Assembly (NCBI GenBank): GCA_025267735.1
Contig: CM046299.1
Location: 20,234,232-20,298,231, forward strand
From: Mactra quadrangularis
Lineage: Eukaryota > Mollusca > Bivalvia > Venerida > Mactridae
Length of the DNA stretch: 64,000 nt
Direction of reading: 5' to 3'
The first letter of the stretch is position 1, and each line of letters begins with the position of its first letter. A model generated the notes under the pieces. The model saw only the letters and a program-made list of their open reading frames with translations. It did no database searches and was not told the origin of the DNA. Made by a program: the position numbers and the translations under genes. Below are positions 10,336 through 23,124 of this stretch, piece after piece.

Positions 10336-13300
10336 ACTTTAATTCATGTGTAGTTGTAAAAGGAACACTGAACTGATAAATAAATGTACACGTTGTTGAA
10401 AAAGGACCACTGAACTGATAAATAAATATACGCGTTGTTGAAAAGGAACACTGAACTGATAAATAAATGTACACGTTGTTGAAAAAGGACCACTGAACTG
10501 ATAAATAAATATACGCGTTGTTGAAAAGTGAACACTGAACTGATACATAAATGTATGCGTTGTTGAAAAAGGAACACTGAACTAATAAAAAATGTACACA
10601 TTGTTGTCAAAAAACACTAAACTGAAAAATAATTGTATGCATTTTAGTAAAGGAACACTGAACTGATAAATAAATGTATGTGTTTTAATAAAAGGAACAC
10701 TGAACTGATAAATAAATGTATGTGTTGTAGTTAAAGGAACACTGAATCAATAAATGAATGTATGCGTAGTTGTAATAAGAACACTGAACTGATAAATAAA
10801 TGTTCACATTGTTGTAAAAAAACGCTAAACTTAAAAATAATTGTATGCATTTAAGTAAAAGGATAACTGAACTGATAAATAAATGAACGCATTGTTGAAA
10901 AAGGAACACTGAACTGATAAATAAATGTACACATTGTTGTAAAAAAACTGAAGTGAAAAATAATTGTATGCATTTTAGTAAAAGGAACACTGAACTGATA
11001 AATAAATGAACACATTATTGTAAAAAAAACACTAAATTGAAAAATAATTGTATGCATTGAAGTAAAAGGAACACTGAACTGATAAATAAATGTACGCATT
11101 GTTGAAAAAGGAACACTGAAAGAATAAATAAATGTACACATTGTTGTAAAAAAACACTAAATTGAAAAATAATTGTATGCATTTATGTAAAAGGAACACT
11201 GAACTAAATAAATGTACACATTGTTGAAAAAGGAACACTGAACGAATAAATAAATGTACATATTGTTAAAGAAAAAACTTGAGTGATAAATAATTGTATG
11301 CATTTTAGTAAAAGGAACACTGAACTAATAAATAAATGTACATATTGTTGTAAAAAAAAGCTGAAATTAAAAATAATTGTATGCATTTTAGTAAAAGGAA
11401 CACTGAACTGATAAATAAATGTATGTGTTGCAGTAAAAGGAACACTGAATCAATAAATGAATGTATGTGTAGTTGTAATAAGAACACTGAACTGATAAAT
11501 AAATGTACACATTGTAAAAAAACTAAAGTGAAAAAAAATTGTATGCATTTTAGTAAAGGGAAACACTGAACTGATAAATAAATGAACACATTATTGTAAA
11601 AAAACACTAAATTGAAAAATAATTGTATGCATTTAAGTAAAAGGAACACTGAACTGATATATTAATGTACGCATTGTTGAAAAAGGAACACTGAACGAAT
11701 AAATATATGTTCACATTGTTAAAGAAAAAACTAAAGTGAAAAAAAATTGTATGCATTTTAGTTAAAGGATCACTGATCTGATAAATAAATGTACACATTG
11801 TTGTAAAAAAAACTAAAATGAAAAATAATTGTATGCATTTTAGTGAAAGGAACACTGAACTGATAAATAAATGTACACAAATTTGTAAAAAAAACTAAAC
11901 TGAAAAATAAATGTACACATCATTGTAAAAAAAACTAAACTGAAAATAATTGTATGCATTTTAGTAAAAGGAACACTGAACTGATAAATAAATGTATGTG
12001 TTTTAATAAAAGGAACACTGAACTGATAAATAAATGTATGTGTTGTAGTTAAAGGAACACTGAATCAATAAATGAATGTATGCGTAGTGGTAATAAGAAC
12101 ACTGAACTGATAAATAAATGTATGTGTTTTAATAAAAGGAACACTGAACTGATAAATAAATGTACGCATTGTTGAAAAATGAACACTGAAAGAATAAATA
12201 AATGTACACATTGTTAAAAAAACTAAAGTGAAAAATAATTGTATGCATTTAGTTAAAGAAACCCTGATCTGATTAATTAATGTACACATTATTGTAAAAA
12301 ACACTAAATTGAAAAATAATTGTATGCATTTAAGTAAAAGGAACACTGAACTGATAAATTAATGTACACATTGTTGAAAAAGGAACACTGAACGAATAAA
12401 TAAATGTACATATTGTTTAAGAAAAAACTAAAGTGAAAAATAATTGTATGCATTTTAGTTAAAGGAATACTGATGTGATAAATAAATGTACACATTGTTG
12501 TAAAAAAAACTAAAATGAAAAATAATTGTATGCATTTTAGTTAAAGGAACACTGAACTGATAAATAAATGTACACAAATTTGTAAAAAAAACTAAACTGA
12601 AAAATAAATGTACACATCATTGTAAAAAAACACTAAACTGAAAAAAAAATGTATGCATTAAAGTAAAAGGATAACTGAACTGATAAAAAAATGAACGCAT
12701 TGTTGAAAAAGGAAACTGAACAAATAAATTAATGTACACATTGAACTCATACTCATAAAACTCATAAAAACTGAACTGAAAAATAATTGTATGCATTTTT
12801 GTAAAAGGAACACTGAACTGATAAATAAATGTATGTGTAGTTGAAAAAGAAACACTGAACTGATAAATAAATGTACACATTGTTGTAAAAAAAAAACTAA
12901 ACTGAAAAATAATTGTATGCATTTTAGTAAAAGGAACACTGAACTAATAAATAAATGTGTGTGTTGTTGAAAAAGGAACAATGAAATGAAAATAAATGTA
13001 CTCGTAATTGAAAATGAACACTGAACTAATAAATAAATGTACACATTGTTGTAAAAAAAAACAACAAGAAATAAAAAATAATTGTATGCATTTTAGTAAA
13101 AGGAACATTGAACTGATAAATAAATGTATGTGTAGTTGTTATAAGAACACTGAACTGAAAATAAATGTGCGCATTGTTGAAAAAGGAACACTGAACTTAT
13201 AAATAAATGTACCTTTTGTTGTAAAAGGAACACTGAACTGCTAAATAAATGTACGCTTTGTTGTAAAAGGAACACAGAACTGAGAAATAATTGTATGCAT

Positions 13301-16300
13301 TTTAGTAAAAGGAACACTGAACTGATAAAAAATGTATGTGTTGTAGTAAAAGGAACACTGAAATGAAGATAAATGTACTCGTTGTTGAAAAGGAACACTG
13401 AACCAATAAATAAATGTACACATTGTTGTAAAAAAATAACTGAACTGAAAAATAATTGTATGCGTTTTAGTAAAAGGAACACTGAACTGATAAATAAATG
13501 TATGCGTTGTTGAAAAAGAAACACTAAACTGATAAATAAATGTACACATTGTTGTAAAAAAAAAACTAAACTGAAAAATAATTGTATGCATTTTAGTAAA
13601 AGGAACACTGAACTGATTAATAAATGTATGTGTTGTTGAAAAAGGAACACTGAAATGAAAATAAATGTTCTCGTTGTTGAAAAGGAACACTGAACTAATA
13701 AATAAATGTACACATTGTTGTAAAAAACAACTAAAAATGAAAAATAATTGTATGCATTTTAGTAAAAGGAACACTGAACTGATAAATAAATGTATGTGTA
13801 GTTGTTATAAGAACACTGAACTGAAAATAAATGTGCGCATTGTTGAAAAAGGAACACTGAACTGAAAATAAATGTGTGCATTGTTGAAAAAGGAACACTG
13901 AACTGAAAATAAATGTATGCCTTGTAATAAAAGGAACACTAACTGATAAATAAATGTTCACATTGTTGAAAAGGAACACTTAACTGAAATATAAGTGTTT
14001 GTGTTGTTGAAAAAGGAACACTGAACTGAAAATAAATGAATATGGTGTTGTAAAAGGAACACTGAACTGATTAATTAATGTTTACATTGTTGAAAAGGAA
14101 CACTGCACTGAAATATAAATGTTTGCGTTGTTGTAAAAGGAACACTGCACTGAAATATTAATGTAAGCATTGATGTTAAAAGAACACTGAACTGATATTT
14201 AAATGAATGCATTGTTGTAATAAGAACACTGCACTGATAAATTAATGTACACTTTGTTGTAAAAGGAACACTGAACTGTTAAATAAATGAACACATTGTT
14301 GAAAAAGGAACACTGAACGGATAAATAAATGTATGCGTTGTTGTAAAAGAAACACTAAACTGAAAATAAATGCATGCTTTATAGAAATAGGAACACTGAA
14401 CTGATCAATAAATCTATGCGTGTCGTAAATTGAATTCTGAAGTAATAAATAAATGTATACGGAGTTGTAATTAGAACACTGAACTGATAAATAAATGTAC
14501 GCATTGTTGTAAAAGGAACACTGAACTGATAAATAAATGTACGCGTTGTTCAAAAAGGAACACTTAACTGAAAATAAATGTAAGCATTGTCGTAAAAGGA
14601 ACACTGAACTGATAAATAAATGAACGCTTTGTTGTAAAAGGAACACTGAACTGATAAATAAATGTACACTTTGTTTTAAAAGGAACACTGAACTGATAAA
14701 TAAATGTTTGCATTGTTGTAAATGGAACTCTGAATTGATAAATACATGTATGTGTTGTTGTAAAAGGAACACTGAACTGATAATTAAATGTATGCGTTGT
14801 TGAAAGGGAACACTGATCTGAAAATGAATGTTCACATTGTTGAAAAAGGAACATTGAACTGAAAATAAATGTACACATTGTTATAAATGGAACACTGAAT
14901 GGATAAATAAATGTATGAGTTGTTGTAAAAGGAACACTTAACTGAAAATAAATGCATGCTTTATAGAAATAGGAACACTGAACTGATCAATAAATCTATG
15001 CGTGTCGTAAATTGATTTCTGAAGTAATAAATAAATGTATACGAAGTTGTTATTAGAACACTGAACTGATAAATAAATGTACGCATTGTTGTAAAAGGAA
15101 CACTGAACTGATAAATAAATGTATGCGTTGTTCAAAAAGGAAAACTTAACTGAAAATAAGTGTAAGCATTATTGTAAAAGGAACACTGAACTGATAAATA
15201 AATGAACGCTTTGTTTTAAAAGGAACACTGAACTGATAAATAAATGTATGCGTTGTTGTAAAAGGAACACTGAACTGATAAATAAACGTATGCATTGTTG
15301 TAAAAGGAACTCTGAATTGATAAATAAATGTAGCGTTGTTGTAAAAGGAACACTGAACTGAAAATAAATGAATGCGTTGTTGAAAGGGAACACTGATCTG
15401 AAAATGAATGTTCACATTGTTGAAAAAGGAACACTGAACTGAAAATAAAAGTACACATTGTTAAAAAGGAACACTGAACTGAAAATAAAAGTAGGCGTTG
15501 TTGAAAACGGAACACTTAACTGAAAATAAATGTATAATAGTTGAAAAAGGAACACTGAACTGATAAATAAATGTACGCATTGTTGTAAAAGGAACACTGA
15601 ACTGATAAATAAATGTACGCCTTGTTGTAAAAGGAACACTGAACTGATAATTAAATGTATGCGTTGTTGAAAGGGAACACTGATCTGAAAATGAATGTTC
15701 ACATTGTTGAAAAAGGATCACTGAACTGAAAATAAATGTACACATTGTTGTAAAAGGAACACTGAACGGATAAATAAATGTTTGCGTTGTTGTAAAAGAA
15801 ACACTAAACTGAAAATAAATGCATGCTTTATAGAAATAGGAACACTGAACTGATCAATAAATCTATGCGTGTCGTAAATTGATTTCTGAAGTAATAAATA
15901 AATGTATACGAAGTTGTAATTAGAATCTGAACTGATAAATAAATGTACGCATTGTTGTAAAAGGAACACTGAACTGATAAATAAATGTACGCGTTGTTCA
16001 AAAAGGAAAACTTAACTGAAAATAAATGTAAGCATTATTGTAAAACGAACACTGAACTGATAAATAAATGTACGCTTTGTTGTAAAAGGAACACTGAACT
16101 GATAAATAGATGTACGCATTGTTGTAAAAGGAACACTGAACTGATAAATAAACGTATGCATTGTTGTAAAAGGAACTCTGAATCGATAAATAAATGTAGC
16201 GTTGTTGTAAAAGGAACACTGAACTGAAAATAAATGAATGCGTTGTTGAAAGGGAACACTGATCTGAAAATGAATGTTCACATTGTTGAAAAAGGAACAC

Positions 16301-17292
16301 TGAACTGAAAATAAATGTACACATTGTTGAAAAGGAACACTGAATTGAAAATAAAAGTAGGCGCTGTTGAAAAAGGAACACTTAACAGAAAATAAATGTA
16401 GGGGTTGTTGAAAAAGGTTCACTGAACTGAAAATAAATGTATGCCTTGTTGAAAAAGGAACTCTGAACTGAAAATAAATGTATGCGTTGTAGTAAAAGGA
16501 ACATTGAACTTAAAAATAAATGTATGTGTTGTGCAATAAGAACATTTAACTGACAAACATATGAGGCGTTGTTGTAAAAAGAACACTGAACTGAAATATA
16601 TGTGCGCATTATAGTTAATGGAACACAGAACTGAAAATAAATGTATAATAGTTGAAAAAGGAACACTGAACTGATAAATAAATGTACGCATTGTTGTAAA
16701 AGGAACACTGAACTGATAAGTAAATGTACGCGTTGTTGTAAAAGGAACACTGAACTGAAAATAAATGTATGTGTTGTTGAAAAAGGAACACTGAACTGAA
16801 AGAAAAGGTATGTGTTGTTGAAAAAGGAACACTGAACTTACAATAAATGTAGGCATTGTTGTCAGAGGAACACTGAACTGACAAATAAATGTACACATTT
16901 TTGTAAAAGGAACACTGAACTGATGAATGAATGTACACATTGTTGTAAAAGGAAAACTGAAGTGAAAAATAAATGCATGCGCTGTAGTAAAGGGAACACT
17001 GAACTGAAAAATAAATGTATCCGTTGATGTATTAAGAACATTGAACTGATAAATAAATGTACACCTCGCTGTAAAAGGAACACTTTAGTAATAAATTAAT
17101 GTATGCGTTGTTGTAAAAGGAACACTGAACTGAAAATAATTGTATACCTTGTTGTGAATTGAACACTGAACTGATAAATAATTGTATGCGTTGTTGTAAA
17201 GGAACACTGAACTAATAGATAAATGTACGCCTGTTGTAAAATGAACACTGAACTAAAAAATAAATGTACACAATGTTGTTAAAGTAACACTT
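10336..17292. repeat. 42-bp minisatellite array
   Basis: About 160 copies of a 42-43 bp unit built from GGAACACTGAACTGATAAAT, AAATGTACGCATTGTTG and TAAAA. The left half (to about 13.9 kb) is enriched in a variant with AATAATTGTATGCATTTTAG. The right half has CATTGTTGTAAAAGG variants. A higher-order segment marked by CTGATCAATAAATCTATGCG recurs at 14401, 14983 and 15850. Because 42 is divisible by three and the minus strand lacks stops, all three minus frames stay open for long stretches with a 14-residue period. These are not treated as genes. Confidence 0.95.
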
Positions 17293-19260
17293 AATTTACT
17301 TATTTTAAAGTTTTTTTGTATTATTTCATCACTCACATACATGTATAAATTTATTTATAAAGGAAAAAATATATAGTACTCGTTGCTAATGTAAGAAACT
17401 CAATTATCTTTATACTTGTAGCTTAATTGTTCTGTTCTATTCTACTAACATTTACATTTATGTATCATTTTGTTGTTGCCCTAAAATATATGTTATGAAA
17501 TTCTTAAATTTTACTTCAATTCAGTAAAAATGAAGTACAATGCTGCTTATATAAAATCCTTTTTTATTTTTATGCTTGTAACTATAGTTGTTCTATTCTG
17601 CTCTGTTCTGTTCTACTTACTTTAACATTTATGTATTATTTGGTGCTCAAAATTGTTGGTTATATTTTAAGGTTAATAAAGTAAAAAATAAATTACATGT
17701 TGTTAATGTAAGAGACCTAATAATTTTTTATACATGTAGCTATAATTGTTCTGTTTTGTTCTTCTATCATTAACATCATAATGTATCATTTTGTTGTTGC
17801 CCAAAATATGTGTTATGAAATTTTTATACATTTTACGTCAATTAAGTAAAGATAAAGTACAATGCTTTTTATATAAAAACATTTTATATATTTTCATGCA
17901 TGTAGCTATAATTGCTCTGTTCTACTAGCATTAATATTTATGTATTATTTTGTTGGTCAATATTGTTGGTATATATTTAAGGTCATTTATGTAAGAAATA
18001 AAGTACATGTTGCTAATATAATAAAGTAAATTTTTTTTATACATATAGCTATAATTGTTTTGTTCTGTTCTGTTTTGTTTTGCTAACATTTCTAACACTA
18101 GTTTTTTTTATTTTTGAGTTTGTTGTATTAACAATTTTTAAGTTTGTTTTAAGTATATTTTAAGTAAGCGTAATTTATAGTTCTTAGTGTAAAGGTGGTA
18201 AGGGTATGGCTATAAGGGGAGGTTTTGGAGGCCATACTAACTAACAACACTAATATTAATTAACTCATTTTGAATCTTTTTTTTTGTATTTTTTCATCAT
18301 TTACTTACATGTTTGAATTTTATTAATTAAGCAAAAAATACAGTACATGTTGCTAATATAAGAAACTTACTTATCTTTATATTTGGAGCTTCATTTTTTC
18401 TTTTCTGTTCTACTAACATTAACGTAAGAGATCCAATTTTTTATACATGTAGCTATATTTGTTTAGTTCTGTTCTTTTTTGTTCTGTTCTGTTATACTTA
18501 CATTGAAATTAATGTAGCATTTTGTTGGTCTATTTTGTTTGTTACATTTCAAGGTCAATTAAGTAAAAAATAAAGTACATGTTGCTAATATAAGGAACCC
18601 AATTATTTTTTTATACATGATTGGTCTGTTCTGTTCAGTTTTGTTCTACTAACATTTACATTAGTGATTCCTTTCGTTTGTGTCCAAAATGTATGTAATG
18701 AAAATCTGAATGTATGAAGGTGAATTAAGTAAAAAATTAAGTACATGTTGCTAATATAAGAAACCCAATTATTTTTTATACATGAAGCTATGATTGTTCT
18801 GTTCTGTTCAGTTTTGTTCTACTAACATTTACATTAGTGAATCCTTTCGTTTGTGTCCAAAATGTATGTAATGAAAATCTGAATGTATGAAAATGAATGT
18901 AGTAAAAAATAAAGTACACGTTGCTAATATAAGAAACCCAATTATTTTTTATACATGAAGCTATGATTGTTTTGTTCTGTTCAGTTTTGTTCTACTAACA
19001 TTTACATTAGTGAATCCTTTTGTTTGTGTCCATAATGTATGTTATGAAAATCAGAATGTATGAAAATGAATGTAGTAAAAAATAAAGTACACGTTGCTAA
19101 TATAAGAAACCCAATTATTTTTTATACATGAAGCTATGATTGTTCTGTTCTGTTCAGTTTTGTTCTACTTACATTTACATTAGTGAATCATTTCGTTTGT
19201 GTCCATAATGTATGTTATGAAAATCGGAATGTATGACGGTGAGTTAAGTAAAAATAAAGT
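17293..19260. repeat. Composite repeat of about 173 bp, right flank of the 42-bp array
   Basis: Continuation of the family at 9.3-10.3 kb. The last copies are regular: TTGTTCTACT recurs at 18641, 18813, 18987 and 19160, a period of 172-174 bp. Each unit holds GTACATGTTGCTAATATAA, TTATACATG, and TGTTCTGTTCAGTTTTGTTC followed by CATTTACATTAGTGAATC. Confidence 0.88.
18186..18251 (+). repeat. Hairpin repeat H, copy 5
   Basis: GTATGGC/GCCATAC stem and loop identical to copy 4 over the core, about 8.4 kb away on the other side of the 42-bp array. This shows strong conservation of this short foldback. Confidence 0.75.
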
Positions 19261-21420
19261 TGTACATTAAATTATCAAAACATATCAAATGTATTAAATA
19301 CTCAATGTTTTTGGCATTATCCATGAATTCCAAACACATATGAAATTATCCATGACATTAATTATAAATACTCAACTCATGTGAAATTATCCATGAAAAA
19401 CCAAACCTATATGTAACAATCCATGAAAACCAAACCCATGTGAAATTATCCATAAGTACCATACGCTTATGACATTAATCATAAATACTAAACTCGTGTG
19501 AAATTATCCATGAAGAACCAAAACCATATGTAACTATACATGAAAACCAAACCCATGTGAAATTATCCATAAGTACAATACGCTTTTGACATAAATTATA
19601 AATACTCAACTCATGTGAAATTATCCATGAAAAACCAAACCCATATGTAACTATACATGAAAACCAAACCCATGTGAAATTATCCATAAGTACAATACGC
19701 TTATGACATTAATCATAAATACTAAACTCATGTGAAATTATCCATGAAAACCAAACCCTCATGAAATTATTAATAAAAACATAGGGCACATGAAATTATC
19801 CATCAATTTCTAATGATTTTGAAATTATCCATGAATACCAAACGCACATGAAATTATAAACAATACTTAGGGCACATGAAATTATCCATCATTCTAATGA
19901 TTTTGAAGTTATCCATGATAACCAAACACACATGAAATTATAAAAAATACTAAAGGCACATGAAATTATCCATCAATTCCTAATGTTTTTGAAATTATCC
20001 ATGAATACCAAGCACTCATGAAATCATAAAAAATACTTAAGGCACATAAAATTATTCATCAATTTCTAATGCTTTTCAAATTATCCATGAATACCAAACA
20101 AAAATGAATTTATAAAAAAATACCAAATGCCCATGAATTTATCCTTAAATACCAACAGCACATTAATTTATTCATACATTTGTATATGCCTAACACATAT
20201 GAAATTTTCCATGAATACAAAAGGCACATGAAATAATAAAAAAAATACCAAACACCCATGAATTTATCTCCATATATACCAAACGCACCTGAAATTATTC
20301 ATATAACCAAACTCATATGAAACTATCAATGAATACCAAACATACATGAAGTCACACATGAATGTAAAATTTACATAAAATTGCCCATAAAACCAAATGC
20401 CCATGAAATAATCAATAAATAATGAACCAATATGAAAATGTCCATGAATACCTAACCCACATGAAACTATCCATAAATACCATAATGCTCATGACTTTTA
20501 ATCATAAATACCAATCTCACATGAAATAATCCCTGAATACCAAACCCACATAAAATTATCCATAAATACCAAGCACACTCGAAAGTATCTATATAGACCA
20601 ACCCTGACTAGCTGATCCATATACACCTAACCCAGATGAGATTATCCATATACATCCAACCCAGATGACATTTTCCATATATACCCAACCAAGATGAGAT
20701 GAATTTTTTATATATACCCAACCCAGGCTAGCTGATCCATTTACACTCAACCCAGATAAGATTATCTATATACATCCAACCAAGACCAGCTGATCCATAT
20801 ACATCCAACCTAGATGAGATGTTCCATATATACCTAACCCAGATGAGATAATCCATATAACATTATCCATAAATACCAAGCACACTTTAAAGTATCTATA
20901 AATACCTACCCAGACCAGCTGATCCATATACATCCAAGCCAGATGTGATTATCCAAATACATCCAAGCCAGATGAGAGTATCCATATACATCCAACCCAG
21001 ATAAGATTATCCATACACATCCAACCCAGATGAAATTATCCATATACATCCAACCCAGATGAGATTACCCATATACACCCAACCCAGATGAGATTATCCA
21101 TATACATCCAACCCAGAAGAGATGATCCATGTAAAATTATCCATAAATACAAAGCACACATGAAATTATCCATAAAGACAAACCCAGACTAGCTGATCCA
21201 TATACATTCAACCAAGATGAGATTATCCATTTACATTCAACCCAGATGACATTATCCATATATACCCAACCCAGATGAGATGATCCATATATACCCAACC
21301 AAGATGAGATTATCCATATACATCCAACCCAGATGAGATGATCCATATATACCCAACCAAGATGAGATGATCCATACATACCAAAACCAGATGAGATGAG
21401 ATGAGATGAGATGATCCAAT
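19261..21420. repeat. 29-bp minisatellite array
   Basis: Tandem units of about 29-30 bp centred on GAAATTATCCATGAATACC and CAAACCCACAT. From about 20.58 kb the subtype changes to CCAACCCAGATGAGATTATC with CATATACAT. The array ends at 21.39-21.42 kb in a pure GAGAT microsatellite. The minus-strand frames within it (period of about 10 residues, such as YGSSHLGWVYMD) are products of the repeat. Confidence 0.93.
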
Positions 21421-21660
21421 ATATCCATGTCTCTTAGTTTTAGTTTGCATATGATAAAATGCATACAACTCCGTCCTGAGATAAGTCCACAGGTTACGGC
21501 AATGGACGCAGCGCTCTTGATGGAGGTCCTATCCCTAACGGGGTCCGTACCCAATGCATCCGTCGGGGTCAGTTGTGATTTGCCTTGGTTGCAAAGGATA
21601 GTATGCACGCGGAAACATTACTCATAGTGATGCGTACGTGCGTATGTCAAACCTGTGCAG
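21421..21660. other. Unrecognised GC-rich island
   Basis: About 200 bp of GC-rich, non-repetitive sequence lies directly against the end of the 29-bp array. It is open on both strands (for example 21427-21627 plus), but no protein family or splice signals are convincing. The edges contain CATATGATAAAATGCATAC and CGTACGTGCGTATG. It may be a transposon or SINE fragment. Confidence 0.3.
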
Positions 21661-23124
21661 CTTAAGAGTTAGAGTTAAGACAAGCCCCACCTCTACTCAC
21701 CCACCCTGAGTTGCACTGACTATTGCTTTATGTGGGTAACTTGACCTTATATTGATGCATTAGTTCTTACATGATCTAACTGTATCATGTAAGCCAGTCA
21801 CAAGTCTGGATAAACAAGGAGTGGCCACAAAAGTAATCAAGCGTAACAATTTATGAATATAATCTATTTTCTGATAATAATTGAACAAATCAAACACACC
21901 AATCTTCAAAATACATAAATAAATATCAGTCAAGCTCTGTTGGATAGAGTTTATGAACAAAATTCACTTTTCAACTGATAACTCTTCCAAAGTACAAGTT
22001 TATTAATGTGTGACATGCTGCTGCATATCACTTGGGACCAGCGACATGACACTCTTTTAAAATAGTTTAATGCAAAATACCTTGTGCTAGTGATCAGTCC
22101 CTTTGTCATGAGGAGTTCTGAGTTCAAGTCTCAGTGGGAGTTAATTGGCTGGGTCTCAGGTGATTTGTTGAAGTTGTGTTTGATTTATATTTAAAAAAAA
22201 TTGTATAATGAAGAATGTTTAAGCATATTGGTCAGTAAACATCAGAAATATGTAAGCTCTTCATGCTAGGAAAGACAAAAACAAATGTTAATACATCATC
22301 CTCCAAATGTTTTAGTCAATGATTTGATAAAATTCGTCTTACAGTATATCTATGGGAGATAATCCAATCAAGATTTTCCATTCATATGTATTATTGAATT
22401 CTTAAATGTTGATATTTAAAGAAAATAAGCACCTAATTTTTATAACATTTCCCTCTTTATTACTGGAGATTACAACGTTTAGAACTCCTTGGCCATGTGT
22501 TATTAATTTATGATTTAAAAGGCCAAGGTGATCCAAATGAATATTACAGAACAGCTAATGTATTTAACTTGTATTTGGTAAAACCTGTGTAAGCAAATAA
22601 TTACTGATGGATATCAAGCTTGTACTGTTAACTTTTCACTTCAGTAAAGATTTCAGGGGCGCAATTTAGTTTAATTAACGTTTTTTATTTCAATATTTAC
22701 TGATGTGATTAGCAGGTCCATACTGTAGACAATTATGGCTACGTTTTGTAACAAAAATGACCAGGCATCTTCTAATATTAACCTTAAATGCAATTAATTA
22801 CAAGAGCCATTTCTTCATTTATTTGCACAAAATTATGTGCCTAAACTTTCTCATCATAATAGAACTGATATACTTCAAATTATGACTAAGCATATAACAT
22901 AAATCCTTGAGATACAAACATCCACAATATGCTTACGTTTGTTTAAGGGATGCATGATCAACAACTACCGGCGTCACAATTATGACGTCACACTTATGTT
23001 ATGATATATTTCTTTGTTTTGATGTGTTCTGTATGACATGCAGCATGTAAGCATGGCATTATTTCAGCGCATTCTTATTTTGATCATCTTTATAAACATT
23101 GAACATATAAGATCTATGTTGCAG
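21661..23124. other. Non-repetitive AT-rich gap between arrays
   Basis: Ordinary-looking intergenic DNA. It contains one tRNA-like T-arm remnant (22118-22134) and nothing else I can support. Confidence 0.55.
22118..22134 (+). mobile_element. tRNA-derived SINE remnant (T-arm)
   Basis: CTGAGTTCAAGTCTCAG is a perfect tRNA T-arm: a 5-bp stem around TTCAAGT. The preceding 40 bp could be a decayed anticodon arm, but no full cloverleaf can be drawn. A SINE fragment is more likely than a tRNA gene. Confidence 0.4.

Noticed and set aside
10250..17083. Many minus-strand open frames of 60-206 residues rich in FISSVF and QFSVPF
   Set aside because: They follow the 42-bp repeat with a 14-residue period, are open in all three minus frames at once, and have no independent protein signature. 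Unit length divisible by three explains them.
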